DNA from: Neospora caninum Liverpool
Taxonomy: Eukaryota > Apicomplexa > Conoidasida > Eucoccidiorida > Sarcocystidae
Assembly (NCBI RefSeq): GCF_000208865.1
Contig: NC_018396.1
Location: 4,273,101 to 4,337,100, forward strand
Direction: 5' to 3'
Length of the DNA: 64,000 bases
How positions within the stretch are numbered: the stretch's first letter is position 1; each line of letters opens with the position of its first letter. Shown here piece by piece: positions 10,690 to 24,000 of this stretch. Under the pieces are notes generated by a model. It was not told the DNA's origin, made no database searches, and worked only from the letters and a program-made list of their open reading frames with translations. The position numbers were made by a program, and so were the translations under genes.

Positions 10690-12972
10690 GGGAAGCACGC
10701 TGGCGAAAGCTCCACCGGTGTGTTGTAGAAAGCCACAATGCTGTGTTGTTAACGTGGGCGTCTCGCCTGTATTCGTGCGGACCACATTTTCCAGAGGAGT
10801 AAAGCGAGCTGGAATGTGACCTGTGTTTCTTGAGAGTTTTTCATCTTCTGTATCCGGCAACTGCCGCGGATTGTCTGCATGTTGATGTGCGCCTCGGAAC
10901 CCGTACTTTGTTGCGGGGGACCGCCCACCTGAGAATCTACCTGCTCTTTTGAGAGTGAACCGCGCCAGACACCACGGAGCGTATCTCGTGGAGTTGAGGG
11001 AACCTTCAGTGCAACGCAGCTAGTGGCGGTACTCCCATATTCATCGTGCATTGCTCCGAGGCTGTATATCACCGGTTCTTAGTGTGAGTCTACATGTTTT
11101 TGAGCCATGCTCTGGAGGTCTCACACTCTTCTCAAAGGTGTATTCGAGTTCTGTTCAATACTCGTATGCTACATCCAGACACGATGGAAGATGACGGTAT
11201 CCAAGTGCACGGCGTCACCCCGTTTGTGCGCGTATGGTGAAAGCTATAGGTGGACCCAAATGCGTTCTACATTACTGTTAGCTAGTTTCGATGCCTGCTG
11301 AACTCAAAGTGACACAATTCCCATTCTCGCCCACAGAGTGACGCTCCTTGGCTCTACAATTCCAGGCATCACAAAATATGTTTGGTCATCAACAGTGGAC
11401 ACGTTCAGCGTCCTGGCGCAAACTGAAGTTCCGGCTGGTGGCCACGTTCAGAGATGAAACGAAACATTCGAGCCGAGTGTGTTGAGTAGAAGGGGGGTTG
11501 ATGCAAGTTGCAGAAATATGTCTGCCTGTACTTGTTGTGTGCAAGAAGAGGTGTTACTGTTAGCGATCTATCTTTTCCCGGGGGCATTCGCCGGCATTCG
11601 TGAGACAATGGCATTGATAATGGGCATCCAACACCCTGGGCATCCTAGAATATACCCGCTGTGGAATAACTGTAATGTAGTAGGATATTGAAATCCAACA
11701 CTTTTCGTTGTCTTACGCTGTCCAGTGGGGTTGTGGTGTACAGCAATCATATAGAACTTGGCTGTCTGTATCTCATGACGATAGTCATATTCAGTAGTGC
11801 TTGTAAGAATATTAATCCATCTAAGCATGAGAGGCCTTTAGCATCGGTCACTAGCATATGAGGATAACCGGCGACTTTAAGCGTGGTATCTATACCCTGC
11901 AGGGTTACGTGAACCATTTAAGTGTAAGTAGAAGATATGTAGAACTATTGAAATACAACCTCATTACAAAGATTTTCTGTGGTACGTAGTCAGAAAGGTG
12001 CAAACTAAACAGTTTATGTCTACGTATCGAAAAAGTCTGTCTCTTGTGTTACAGTCAGTGTACACAAACCCAGACAACGCGGCCGTGGAGGCGAGAAGCT
12101 TGGAACTGGGAGCCGGGTATCTCTACGGGGTTAACTGGATATCCATCTAGTGTTTCGCCAGGATTCCGTGGCGGTGTACTGGCAATCGCAGACACAACGA
12201 ACTGCTTCGCAGCCCATCTTTGCTCGTCTTCTGTCCCCCGTCTAGGACAGGGTCTGGACCTCGTCAAGTACAGTTCACAATTTGTCTCATAACAGGAGGG
12301 CCGCGTTACAACTAACTTGGCGCAGCAATAACTCACATTCACGTTTTTCCCCTCATATTTGTAGCCGGCAACGTTGCCGGTACTCGACAAGCTTGCGACT
12401 GTTTGTTGTTGTGACAGTCTGACTGCAAAGAGCCACCTCCGGCTGGCTGCCCCCACCAGCGTTCCTTGCATCTCCCATCAGTCGTTGCAGTCGTAGAACG
12501 CTAAACGAGCGTAGCAGCCAGATTTGTCCTGTTTGGTGCCGCACTTTTCGTATCTTCCTGCAGCTAGTTGGAAGCTCCCATTTCAAGCATACTCCTCAAG
12601 TAGGAACTCGAAAAAGGTGCGTGTGCCCGCTCAGCCTGAATCCTCATTTTAGTGCAGTGCCTTTAGCGAGATTTTGCTTTTCCTATAAAACCATGTTGCA
12701 CCTGCCGCCGGGGAACCTTCGGAAAAGTGACACTTTACCCCTGTTTTCTTGCACTGCATATACTTCTTGTTTTTGGATATCAGCTGTGTCATCCGTGAAA
12801 AGAGTCCCATCCTTAAATAGCCAATTGCATTGAGGGGGCCAGAATGGAAAACTGCTACATTACTGCAAAACGCTAGTTGAAACAGTAAAGCACCCGTCGC
12901 GTATAGACCAATGTGTTCCCCTCCTCATAAATCTGACAAGTAAACAATGGGAGACACGGCCAACATTGCATT
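10690..12972. other. Region between RFC1 and the convergent minus-strand gene; no gene seen
   Basis: Lies between the stop codons of two convergent genes, so it should hold both 3' UTRs. Open frames of up to about 138 codons exist (for example 12055-12471 on the minus strand), but none shows a recognisable domain, signal peptide or codon pattern that sets it apart from chance. No tRNA or rRNA was recognised. Confidence 0.6.
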
Positions 12973-13677
12973 CTACCCGTAGAGATCGAACAAGTCGACG
13001 CTGATCGCAGTATAAGGATTCCCCCAAGCAGCCCAAGGCTCACCCGCTTCAGCGTCCCTAAATTTCTGCGTGTCCTCCCCCCAGATATCTCTTTTGAGTG
13101 GTGGAAACTTGAACGTGGTTTGTGTGTAGTTTAGCAGCGGTTCGTATGCCTCACACGCTGGACAGTTCTGTCTGCATTCCGTATACTTTCGGCACCCATA
13201 GCCGCCATCTGTCTCGCAGAATTCACAGCCAAGTTCGTCTGTGAAGCCCGCTACTCGCAAGCCGTTGCATGCAGTACCGCACAACCGTTGACACCGTGGA
13301 TGGCACCCTTGTTCTAGCATTATACACCTGCCACACCATGGACCAATTGGAGCGTATCCCCATCTATTCCCCAGCCGAGTCCATTCCAACGCCACAACTT
13401 GAAGGCTGTTGACAGTATGCTTTCTTGGGTCATACTGCGGGCGCCATTTATGTTCGCTAATGACGGGCGACGAACCGGAAGATTCCGGGGGCCACGTCCA
13501 AGGGTTGGTGGGGGGCCGAGTCCAATACCGTGTCGGTCGGCTGGATGCTGTTGCTCTCGTTATTTGCCAGACGGTGCTGCCAAGAGGGCACCACCTCAAC
13601 GAGGACCAGCAGATATAGCAAAGAACAAGAAAAGGGATACGTTGCACAAGAGACATCGTCCTTGAGGGGCTCCGCAT
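12973..13677 (-). CDS. Secreted cysteine-rich protein, intronless, family not recognised
   Basis: A 234-residue protein in one open frame. I place the start at the ATG at 13677 because it puts a signal peptide directly at the N-terminus: a short basic stretch, then the hydrophobic core IPFLVLCYICWSSL. The frame stays open upstream but has no better ATG. The first half of the mature part is Trp/Pro/Ser-rich. The second half has 12 cysteines in about 60 residues (WCGRC, GCHPRCQRLCGTAC, GCEFC, GYGC, then further Cys to NCPAC). The C-terminal about 60 residues have no Cys and are rich in aromatic and acidic residues. No membrane segment follows the signal, so the product is probably secreted or stored in a secretory organelle, with paired disulphides. 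The gene is divergent from the giant GCC2/GCC3 gene and convergent with RFC1. I do not recognise the family and give no function. Confidence 0.65.
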   Translation of the reverse strand: MRSPSRTMSLVQRIPFLVLCYICWSSLRWCPLGSTVWQITRATASSRPTRYWTRPPTNPWTWPPESSGSSPVISEHKWRPQYDPRKHTVNSLQVVALEWTRLGNRWGYAPIGPWCGRCIMLEQGCHPRCQRLCGTACNGLRVAGFTDELGCEFCETDGGYGCRKYTECRQNCPACEAYEPLLNYTQTTFKFPPLKRDIWGEDTQKFRDAEAGEPWAAWGNPYTAISVDLFDLYG

Positions 13678-16600
13678 CTTGACGACCTCGAAGGGGACAT
13701 CATGATTCTGGAAGGAGTAGGCCACTGGGCGCACGATACCATTAATTATATGCGTTTTCCTTCGTCTTGCATCCGATGATTTAGATGACACAGGCAGCCG
13801 TGTGTGTGACGTGAACGTCGCGGGAACAAACGTGTGTCCGTGCTTCTGAACAAAAATACCAGAGGCACGACTCCGATAAATCGCAGAAAAATCTACTCTT
13901 TTTTATTCTGGGGAGAGCGTGGTTGCAAATCCTTGAAGAGAAATAAAGTCCCCATTTAGGCCTAAACACCTTGATGTCTGGCTCTGCACTTTCTAAGGAG
14001 CATTGCGAGCTACTTGACGATCTGACTCCTACATTATCGTTCTTACAGAAACCACGCCACGCAAAACGCAGAATTCGTTTTTACCGCAGCGACCTGGTTG
14101 GCATTACAAATAACTTGTGCTGAGCACCTATGCATGTTTGCCTCATGATCACGGCCCCACAACCGCTACCAATGCCTTGGTTTCCGTTTTACGTCCTAGT
14201 GGGCAGAGCGTGGAAGAGGCCGTGTCAACAATACATGGTAACACGCTTATCGTTTGCATGCACAAATTCCTGTGGCTGTCATAATTAACAGCAGGATAGC
14301 TGCTTAAAAACAAGACACACGGCTGACAAGCTCCGGAAGTCATGAAGGCATCAGGATCGCATTTCTGCATGGCAGGCTCTACACATTAAACCAGAGCAAT
14401 GGTCGCCCGATGAAGAGTCCCAGCTGGGAGACCAGATTAAGAAACCTTTTGCACCGTCTGCCCTAAAAATAGCTATTCGAACAGAGTAAAACACCACTCT
14501 AGCGTCAACGTGAGCAAACGTTTAGTGCTTGGCAGCTGCCCGGGCATCGAAAGCGACTCTCTCGTCCCCGGCAAGCCAGCAAGAATATCGGCCTCTTATG
14601 TCTTTCATACACATGATTGGCTGCACTGCGTCGGGGCAAAAGAAAGACAACTTCCGATTGTGAAAGAGGAAGATTTGCACTAGCTGCCGTGGTTGCGAGG
14701 GTGTTGTGTTGCTAGGCAGTGCACGATTCTCTTCCGCCACAAGGCTGAAGGAGTTCTGCACTGGACTGGGTGATCCCAAAGGACACTATACACGCCACAA
14801 TCACATGAAATGAGACTTTCGTGATAGGGTCTCACAAAACTTCCTTCCGTCGGATTATGGAACGGCGTCAAGCACCTACGGAAATCGCAACTCTGCTCAA
14901 TGAAGGTTTCCCATTATTCATCGTTATGGCGATGCCTCCAGGCTACCATTGGATCACGACCTTCTAGCCGGCACTGTATGGTTGACACTGTTATGGAAAC
15001 AGAATGCGTACTCAGAATTCCGGCAAGCAGCGACTCAGTTGCTGTACACGACACAAATAACACTGGGGACCGGGAAGGAATATATCGGCCCCAGCGACTT
15101 TTTTCGAAGTCTCCGACACTATGTGGCGGTTTGCGTTTTAATAATCATTGACCTCTCGTCCCTATTAGCTAAGTTGTGTCCTTTCTTGGAGAGAAGCACA
15201 TGAATTACCGCGCGGGCATCTGCATCCACTCTGGTCGCGAGCGAACGGGCAATCCTCTGCAGAGTATGCGGACGGTTTAACTATCTAATGCCTACGTAAA
15301 CATCGCTATCTAGCGGACTCACTGAAGCAAAGTGGCTCCCCAACATACGGCTCCTAACTAGAACCTGCAGATCAGAAGTTTGCAAACCACAGTCCCGCTG
15401 CGTACGAGGATCGCCAAGGCAGAAGCGCTCTTCAGATTGTCACGAAAGGCAGGGTACCCGACAGTTCAGGTCGAGCCACATGCGTTTCCGCGGAGTGGGG
15501 CGCATTTCAACGGATGGGTTACCTTCTTCGGAACCATTACCAGGGCTGTCCTCAAGACGCGCCGAAGCGTGGGTGTCATCCCTTCGTTTGGACAACCGAC
15601 CGCAGAAGGACTGGGAGGGGCTGCACTGTTGGAGACGCCGGCCCTCAGTTTTTGCCAGCAACCAAAAGCCGCAGTGTGTAGTGCAGTGAGAGCACCGAGA
15701 AATCAAGTAGGTACAAACCATACAAAGAGTAATAATGTCCATCTGTGAATCTAAGTTAATTCTCGGTTATCTATTTTTTAGACGCTAAATTCCCGGCGTC
15801 GCACCTGTTCTGGCTCCTGTCCTCGAGTTAGCTGGAAAGAAATGCAAGCAGCCCAGATTGCAATGTGCTAACAGGGGTAGCCACGCCTCGACTAGGACTC
15901 TACGCCTCGTGCATGGTGGTGGGATGCTCGCCCCTGAAAAACAACGCTGAACACAACTCAAAATCCTTCAGGCTGCCTTTCTTCAGCAGAGGGGTTAATG
16001 CTCGTGAGCTCCTACGGAAGAGTCCAGCAGTAACAGGAACCCCCCCCTGCTCCTGGAAAAAAACTGAATTGTTAGTCTACCGAAAGATGTTTCCTCTCCG
16101 GGGGAAAAGAAGCAACAACGTGCCAGAACGAGAGACGAGCAGACGTCTGGGCCACATCCGGATCAACAGAGGCATCCGTCTACCATTGCGGCTGAACATC
16201 TCGACGAAAGGACACAGCACACCCCAAATGGACGTGGACAGAGAGGAAAGCAATCACAGGCGAGCAAACAGGGAAAAAAAGTTTTTTATGGGAAGACAGC
16301 AGTGCTGTGATACATCCTACTTTGGCTGCATATTGAGTTTCCGGAAAAAAACCGCATCGCCCCCGCCGGCGATACAGAACTTGTTCGCGCACCTGAGAAA
16401 GTGAACATACACAATGACCTTACTTGTCGTTGCAGTCCTGCTAGATCAATTTCGATGCTGAACACAGCTCTGGTACTGCCTGCACGCTGATGGATTGTTC
16501 AGTAACTTTTTTTCTCCGCTCACAAGCTGCCACGGTCTTCCCCGGGTGACCTCTCATGGTACACCACTCTGAAGATGCGAGAGGGTCAGACCCCTTGCTG

Positions 16601-17205
16601 CGGGGTCGAAGGGAACGCCCTTGGCACAAACCCGGCGTCCATGCGCTTAGGAATCAAGACAAATGCTTCGCCCCTGTAGCGTTTTTGAAAAAGACAATGC
16701 TGATTCATTGTATGCGGAGGCGCTTGTGCATGCTTTTCTATACAACCCTTTTTTTCCGGGGGGAGAGGAGCAAATCGCGTAGCGCATGCTCATTCGGCTC
16801 GACAACAAGACGTCTGAGATACACTGGGAAATGCCACTTCTCGCGTTAGGAAACACACATTTCTTAAGTGAAAATTACCTCCGATTAGAACTACGATGGA
16901 CCCTGGGGTTTTACCGGCCAATGGCTTTACTTTTCGACAATCGATTCAGTTTGTCGGCAACGTTTCGAGGTGGTGCACGCGTGGCTGCCGCCGGCACGTG
17001 GAGACTGGCAATAGTGTGTGCACTACCGGGCAGACAGCTTTGCGCACTCGCGGGGATCGCGTTCATGTAACTCACACCATGACCTTCCCATTTCGTCTCC
17101 AGATGTTGTTTAACAGCTGTAGTTGCATGGCGCTTCGGTGAGGCGACTTCCCTGATGCGGCAAATTTTCCACAAGCTCCCCATCTTCCGCAGCCTGGCCT
17201 GAACC
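13678..17205. other. Intergenic region between two divergent genes
   Basis: About 3.5 kb between the minus-strand secreted gene (ATG at 13677) and the plus-strand giant gene (ATG at 17206). It should contain both promoters and 5' UTRs. Frames of up to 179 codons (15865-16404, plus strand) are present but lack domains, signal peptides or splice context, so I do not call them. Non-coding upstream exons of the giant gene cannot be excluded. Confidence 0.6.
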
Positions 17206-18089
17206 ATGGTGTCTACCAGAGCCAGCTCGGGGTCTTTGCCGCAGAAGGCCGCGCTAAACCGCGCACGGCAGCAGCTTCGAAGTTTGCTTGTAGTTCTCAG
17301 TTCTGCTTCGTTGCTTGCCCTCCAGAGATGCCTGCTTGGACAGGGAGAGAAGCCCGACGTAATAACTCTTGGTCGAGCTTCCGATGTTGCCACGCTGGAA
17401 GCTCAATTCCGGCAGCACTCGGATTTGTCGTTGCCCTCTGATCCTGCAAGTTTGTCTCTGGTTAACGATCGACAGACAGCGCCATGTGATGGCACCAGCC
17501 GTGACGATGGGTCGTGCCACTCGGAGGAAGCGTCAGCTGCTTCGCGTAGCGCTGATCCTTTATCAGCTCAAGCTTTCACCGCCGGTAGTAAAGCCCCCGG
17601 TCAGATGACCACGGTGTCACCGCATCGGCCTGCTGTCGATAGTGCAGATATAGCCTCTGCTTCTGGCAAGCGGCTTTCAGATTGTGAGACAGCACCAAAA
17701 TGGAATAAACGCAGCCAAACCTGGTTAGGTTTTCCGTCGCTGCCGGGACCGCATATAGTTGGTTCGACTGTGACGATTGTGGCCAGTCTTCTCCCTTGCA
17801 ACACCGAAGCGGTAGCCATGGAGGAGCTTGATGTGGTAGTCTCTCTGATGGCGCTGGACCATCGTCCAAACAGGCGGTTGCCATCACCACGGGCAGCGAC
17901 TACCGTCCCTGCCGTGAGCAGCGCGCAACCCTCAGAGCAGAAAGCAGTTTTCACGGACTATGATGAAAGTTTCCGTCTCCGAGCTGGAGCAGGTGAGGAA
18001 ACATCCGTCAAGGATCCCACACAGAGAACGACAGTCGTTGGGGACTGGGCGGAAGGGGCTCGAAAAAGAAGCGTAATATCCCCGCTTGT
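17206..18089 (+). other. Giant gene exon 1: signal sequence and Ser/Ala-rich N-terminus
   Basis: The ATG at 17206 sits in the context ACCATGG. The product opens with about 24 polar and basic residues, then the hydrophobic core LLVVLSSASLLALQ (about residues 27-40), which reads as a signal peptide or signal anchor. The following 150 residues are Ser/Ala/Asp-rich and probably disordered. From about residue 180 a beta-rich segment begins (GPHIVGSTVTIVASLLPC). The donor is TT|GTGAGT at 18090, leaving two bases that join exon 2 at 18241. Confidence 0.75.
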
Positions 18090-21000
18090 GTGAGTGGACA
18101 TAGCTGGCCTCCTGGGTGATCAAGCTACCCGACTGTACGCCCCCGAAATCTTGAGTTGTAGTCGATATACTGAGCCCACAATAACGCTTCTCAAGTGAAT
18201 GACCAGCTTCTGACGTTCATTGTACACGTACCATTTATAGGAACGCTGTTATCGCAATATTGAGCACGGTCTTTAAGCGCTCGAGTCAACCTTTTGGAGA
18301 TGGCAGCCCCGTTGAGATGTTTCAGGGGGCGACTGCCGCTCTTGATGAGCAGTTTAGCACTCTTCTAGGGGAACGCCGCTCGTGCCTTCAACCGGAATGG
18401 TGTAATGCTGCAGGACAACCACTCGTTATCGAGTGGTTAGTTTCGGTGCCTGGGAGTTACCTGATAGAAGCTACAACTGAAGGGTTTCCCCCAGCTGTGC
18501 TAGGACCCCTCCTAGCTGTGGAAGCGGGCTCCCCAATGATGAACATCATACAGCAGCCACAGAATGGGGAAAGTGGGGCGGAAATCTCGCCCATGCCCAT
18601 TCTCGAGGTGGTTGATAGTGACGGAAAAAGAATGACGTCATCAACCTCCATAATCTTGGCCCGCCTCAGCAGTCCTCGTTCTGCGAACAATCCGGCAGGT
18701 GCGGATAAAAAACCAAGATTTTCGAAGCCACAACCGTTATGAAGCACTGACTGTTCCGCGCAGGTTGTAGATGGTAGAGACAAGCATATCTTCTGGAACA
18801 CGGAGTTCCTCAACCCGATTGCCTTTGTTCTCTTAATCAGGACTCGCCTGAAGTTGCTATGCAGTCACTATCTGTTGTGAAAGTGGTCTGAAATCACTTA
18901 GTTTTTATTTGGTCGTTCCACGACAACCAGCAGAAGCACTTCACTCTCAGGATGTCTCGCAGGAGGTACTGTGGTCTGTCGCGTTCCCGTCTCTCATACA
19001 TGGGAGCTCGGCGAACTCGGACTTACTTGATCAATGCACCGCTCTTGCTTAGTAAGTTTCGCCCACGTAGCAGCGTTTGAAGTGTGTTGATTCACTTGCT
19101 GTCCGGCTCGCTGGATCTGTCACTGTTAGAATGGAGTTATGTGCCAGCGACTTCTTTTCGCGGGTCATGCATAACATGTGGATTCTTTCTCGATTTCGAA
19201 GATTATTTACCGGTGTTCAGGCAAGCGTCAGCCAGTGCTGAGGGGACGGACTGTCACCAGGGTATCCGGAGGTATTGCGTCGTTCCCCAGCCTCTCAATA
19301 CAAGAAGCACACGACGATTATCGCCTCAGTTTCATTGATATATCGGGCAAAATTCCCGTGGAGGTTTTCTCTGACGTTTTCGGCATCGCACCCGGTTTGC
19401 CTGCTCGTCTTGTTGTAATTGAGCAACCCCCCCCAACGGTTAATCCGGGAGAGAGACATCCATTCAAAGCCGCGTTTGAGGTGCAAGACAAAGACGGAAA
19501 CAGAGCATCTGGGGAATGGAAGATCGTGTTGAGGATTAAAGCAGAGGAGGGACACGCAACAGATCGGGACCCTCGCCCACCTGTCAAGATGGAGGCAAAG
19601 ACTAGCGTTAGCCAAGCGGCGGTCTTCGATAATATTTCCATAACAGATTCCCTGGAAGGTGTCTACACTCTGATCGTACGTCCCTTGATTTTCTCCGCAA
19701 CTGGGTGCTAACACGGAGCTCGAAGTGCGACTATGGGTACCCTGGAGACAACTACCAGCCTGCCTCTAAAGCTAGGTTTCACCGCTCCAGCAGTATCCTG
19801 TTGGCGTGTCAGACCAATCGTGCCATCGTTGCTTGTTTCCGCAGCACACACTGGCATGGTGTGTGCTTGCTTCATGACCTCTCAAGGGCAATCAGCAAAT
19901 GGAAAGAGTTCCTTATGGAAATTAACAAGATACTGAAACCAGAAATGGCCAGTTCACGAAACATCGATGCTTCTTAGCCGACCTCATAGATACGCATTGT
20001 GGTAGTGCGGTTGCGTCCTAGAGAAACGTTTTGACTGTTACAGGCAGGTGTAAGAAGAAACGAAGGTTTAAAGTGGGTTCATGATGGCCAGAATGGTTTG
20101 TACGGCATGATGTGCGTCTACGGAATTGCTGAACCTGGACCGGCGTGCAGGGAGGGTCCAAAGAAAGATTGCTAACATTCACACATCCGTCTAATTATCG
20201 TATATGAAAAAAAGTGCCGTCGGCAGTACCGTTAGCTCGATCACTTCTTGAGCGACATACTACACTGCTGCACGCTTATAGCAGCCATCGCACCATTAGA
20301 GTCGTCGCTTGATATGGTTAAGCATGCAAATTCCCCAGTGCTGCGGTGTATACGTGAACAGCCTCCGCATTATCTCTGACTTGTTTCTAATTCTCGGGAC
20401 TAATTGGGGAACCTCATAAGGGAAGGTGCGTGCTGTAGAACACAAGTAACATCGCATACCAGGACATACGGGTTTAATGTTAGGCCGCTGGAGGTCTACG
20501 CCTACGTCAGCTGCCTGCGCATGGCTGCAGCTTGACGCCCATAGTTCAAGTGCCCCCGGGTCATCGGCAGCATCTGAACTTGCTCGAGTTCCGCCAATGA
20601 GACGCTTACACGGACGAAAACTTCGACTGCACGTGTCCGGTGAACTCCACAGGCATGTGGACTGCTTCTCTTCCCCTTGCGCCTATGCAGGCTGAGTGCA
20701 CGGACTGTCCGAATGGGCCGCTCGTTGCCACAAGCACGCCAGTCCGCGTTCTGTCGACGTCCGAAATGTGGGTGCTCACGGACTGTGGTGTTCTGGCTCC
20801 GCCACAAAAGCAATACGGACTAGAAGGCGACGTAGACCACAGCTGCGTGCTCAGCATCTCACTCGTCGAGGGGGGTAAACCCGCTTCTTTGATCGCGCCG
20901 GTCACCGTCGAAGTCGATGTGTTAGACAAGAACCAGAGACCGGCGCTGCGGCCTCGTATCAGGGTTGTTCCTGATGAACACGTCTTTGTCCCCGGCGGTG

Positions 21001-24000
21001 ACATGACGAAGAGCATCCATGTTGAGGTAGGAGTCTCTTCCTCTTCAAGTGTCCCGACAGTCGAGCCGTACCATCTGCCAGCTCTGCCCGCATGAGATGG
21101 GGAACCGCATTGTAAGAAGAGAATGAACAAAAGGGGCTCCTTTCTGGCTCATGCTACGGAAGGGTTGTTCGGATTTTCGCTTCAATATGAGTGTCTGTCT
21201 CTCTGAATTAGGCACTGGAGCAACATCCTGCGAACGCTGCGGGAATGATATCGCACTCGCCAACAGGCTCCGCCTCTGACCAGTACACCATGCTAGTCCG
21301 CACAAGGTCTACCGACCACCGATGGAGCGAACCGGCCGTTAGGTGGCCGAACGGCAAAGTAGCTCATGTCGTGACTGCCCCGACAAGAGAGTCGACCGTT
21401 ATCCTCCCTGTCAAAGAACAGAGACCTCTAGTCTGGGTCGCAGAGCGAGACCAACGCCACGTAAGCTCAGCTAAGCCTCACGTTGATAGTAGAGCTTCTC
21501 TAGTCCATTTTGACTGACAAGAGTATCGGCGAGAGGCGCAGCTCGGGGCCGCTTTCCCCCGACCCTGAGAGACGCTCTTTACTCTCTCATCTTATTTACG
21601 ATCTTAGAACCTTTTTTTTGTTGCCATTTTCTTAACGCGACCTGTCAAAGGGGGGGAGGGCAACAATACGGGCCAGCTGACGAAGACCACGGGGAACCCC
21701 TGATGTCGAACACTTCAGTCATATTTCCACGTCCTGGTGCACTCAGCAGCCTGGGAAACTTCCGACCCTGAACGCCCCAGGGCGTTCAGGGTCGGTCTGG
21801 TGAGCATGGAAACGTTGTTATATACGTGGCACACCTGATTAGTTCGAGCCACTGTCCTCCGCAGTCCCCCAAAATGCGTGTCGACATCCGCCTTGTCTGG
21901 GCCGTTACTGACATTTCCGAATGGAATCTTAGGGCTTTGAAGGAGACGGGGTGTTGCAGCAACATGGTTTTCCGCCGTTCGAACGACTTGTGCCTGCCTG
22001 GGAGTGCGGCGTAAGGACGTTTTTCTCGGGGATGCATCGACACGAAAGACAAGCAGAAACAGCCTCCTCTTCCGACGCCCATCTAGAAAATAGGGAGGTG
22101 CCACTACTGGCATGCATGGTTGCACCAGGATTCTTGTTTCCGCTAGTGACGCTTCATGGTTTCTGGTGCGAGGGGGGTTCGGCGATTATCCAACTGCGGT
22201 ATGCTGCAGCGTTCCCGGAGCGACCTCTCCTCGGCTAGGCCGGGAGAGCAACGAGATACAGCCAACGGAGAGTTAGGGCCGCCGAGGCACTCGGCAAGCC
22301 TAAAGCAGACACCGCAAGACGCTGTGCCAGAGGAGATGCTGCCTTCCTTCCTGATGCCCGTTCAAGACCATATCGCTCAGGTAAACACACCAGGTCTGAG
22401 CAGCAGTGGCGTCTCGTCGCAACCATGCAACGTACTTCGTAGCGGTGTTGGTGGGATGCAGCGTTGCGCTTCGTCTTTTTCACAAAACTCAACCAGAGTT
22501 GCGCTCTGCAGAAACCAAATCTCACTGTTCCACCGAAATTCACACGGCAAGCTTTTCGCGTTACCATCAGATGCGCAAGCACTGGTAGGACCAGTTGCGC
22601 GATGCAAGTCCAGTGAGCGTTCAAGAGCATTCTTTTGCACACATGAAGGCATCTGTCCTCCGATCCGCTTCTGGTCAAGCTGCAGAGGCGGGCGAGTTAG
22701 CCTACCATCACCAACAATCCATACGAAGATTCGGCTCGACTGATAACCGGGGTCCAAGCGAGTACCACGCAGGGCCCGGAGTATGTTGGCTATCGTCACT
22801 GCGGCAGGGAGATAGAGCTAGCAAGAAAGCGGATGCAAACGACGGTCTCTTCATCCAATAGGAACACCCTGAGTCACTGTAGCTCTTGTCGCGGGCGCGG
22901 TACGTCGCTTTCGTCATGGAAGCTGTGCATGCGGTGGGTCCTTTGTCAGATCTTGTGTGCCGTCCGGATGCGCAGATTAAATGGAACTCAACAGAAATCT
23001 TGGTGCGGGAAGGGACTTCCATACACCTTTCATTCCATCTAGGATCGCGGCCGCTGGATTCGGTGTACGTATCAATATCGTGCCCTTCACCGTTTATCAA
23101 ACACGTCAAGGACCGGGCTGAAGTTCAGCCTGAGGACTGGCTTTTCGGTGATAGCCTTATTCTGACCTCGCTTCCACGACCAGGTGAGACTCGGCGCGCT
23201 TCTCCCGCAGATATGTCAAACGAGCTGAGCGAGAAGCCCATGTATGGCTCACAGTGGCTCAGAGGAGAACGTCACTCACTAGCACGACGGTACTGTGTAG
23301 TGCAGATGCTGAGGTTCATGCTCGCAGGAGCTCTCCGACAGGACTTCTCACTACACGCTTTCTCTGAAATAAACCGCACTCACTCAGGGAACACGTGTGA
23401 CTGGATATTGTGGCTTCACAAAAGATCTCTGGCCTTTTTCAGGTCGCGTGGCACACACTGCCATGTGTGTTGCATACCGCCACTGGCAGCCAGAGTTTCA
23501 AGTGCACGACACGGGGGAGAAAGGGAAAGGTTGTCTCGCTGACCACCTGTCCCGTAAGGGCAATCTTTCAGCCAACTAGATACAATTCCAGCGGGGTTCG
23601 GTGAAAAAGCGTTTGGCCGCTAGCTGGTGTCTACTTTATTTTCTTGAGAGAATTCGCTTGTTTCCTAGCAGCTGACACCCTGAGCAACTCAGAGGGCACA
23701 GTGCGTTTCGTAGCAGCGTCGCGCTAGAGTTTCTCGACGAGAACTCGGCACTTTCGTTAACGCCATGCCTCAGATACGTACAACGAACGGTCATGTTGCC
23801 ACCGGATCTCTTCACGACGGTCGATAATGACAATATAAGAGCTACGTTAAAGCCACATAATAGTGCTCACGAATCTCACTCAGCGACGGAAGCGAAATCA
23901 GAACTTGCAGAGAAGCATAGCGTCATCTAACGCCTGTGTAAGTTCCTGCGCTTTGCCTCGGCTGCTGCAGGGTATCCGGAGGCGCAGTATTCTGTTTCAT

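Noticed and set aside
12055..12471. 138-codon minus-strand frame downstream of the secreted gene
   Set aside because: No signal, domain or splice context; it could be 3' UTR.
13678..13791. Upstream extension of the minus-strand secreted gene
   Set aside because: The extension has no ATG start and would bury the signal peptide; the ATG at 13677 puts it at the N-terminus.
15865..16404. 179-codon plus-strand frame in the divergent intergenic region
   Set aside because: Basic and low-information composition, no domain, and no acceptor or donor linking it to the giant gene.
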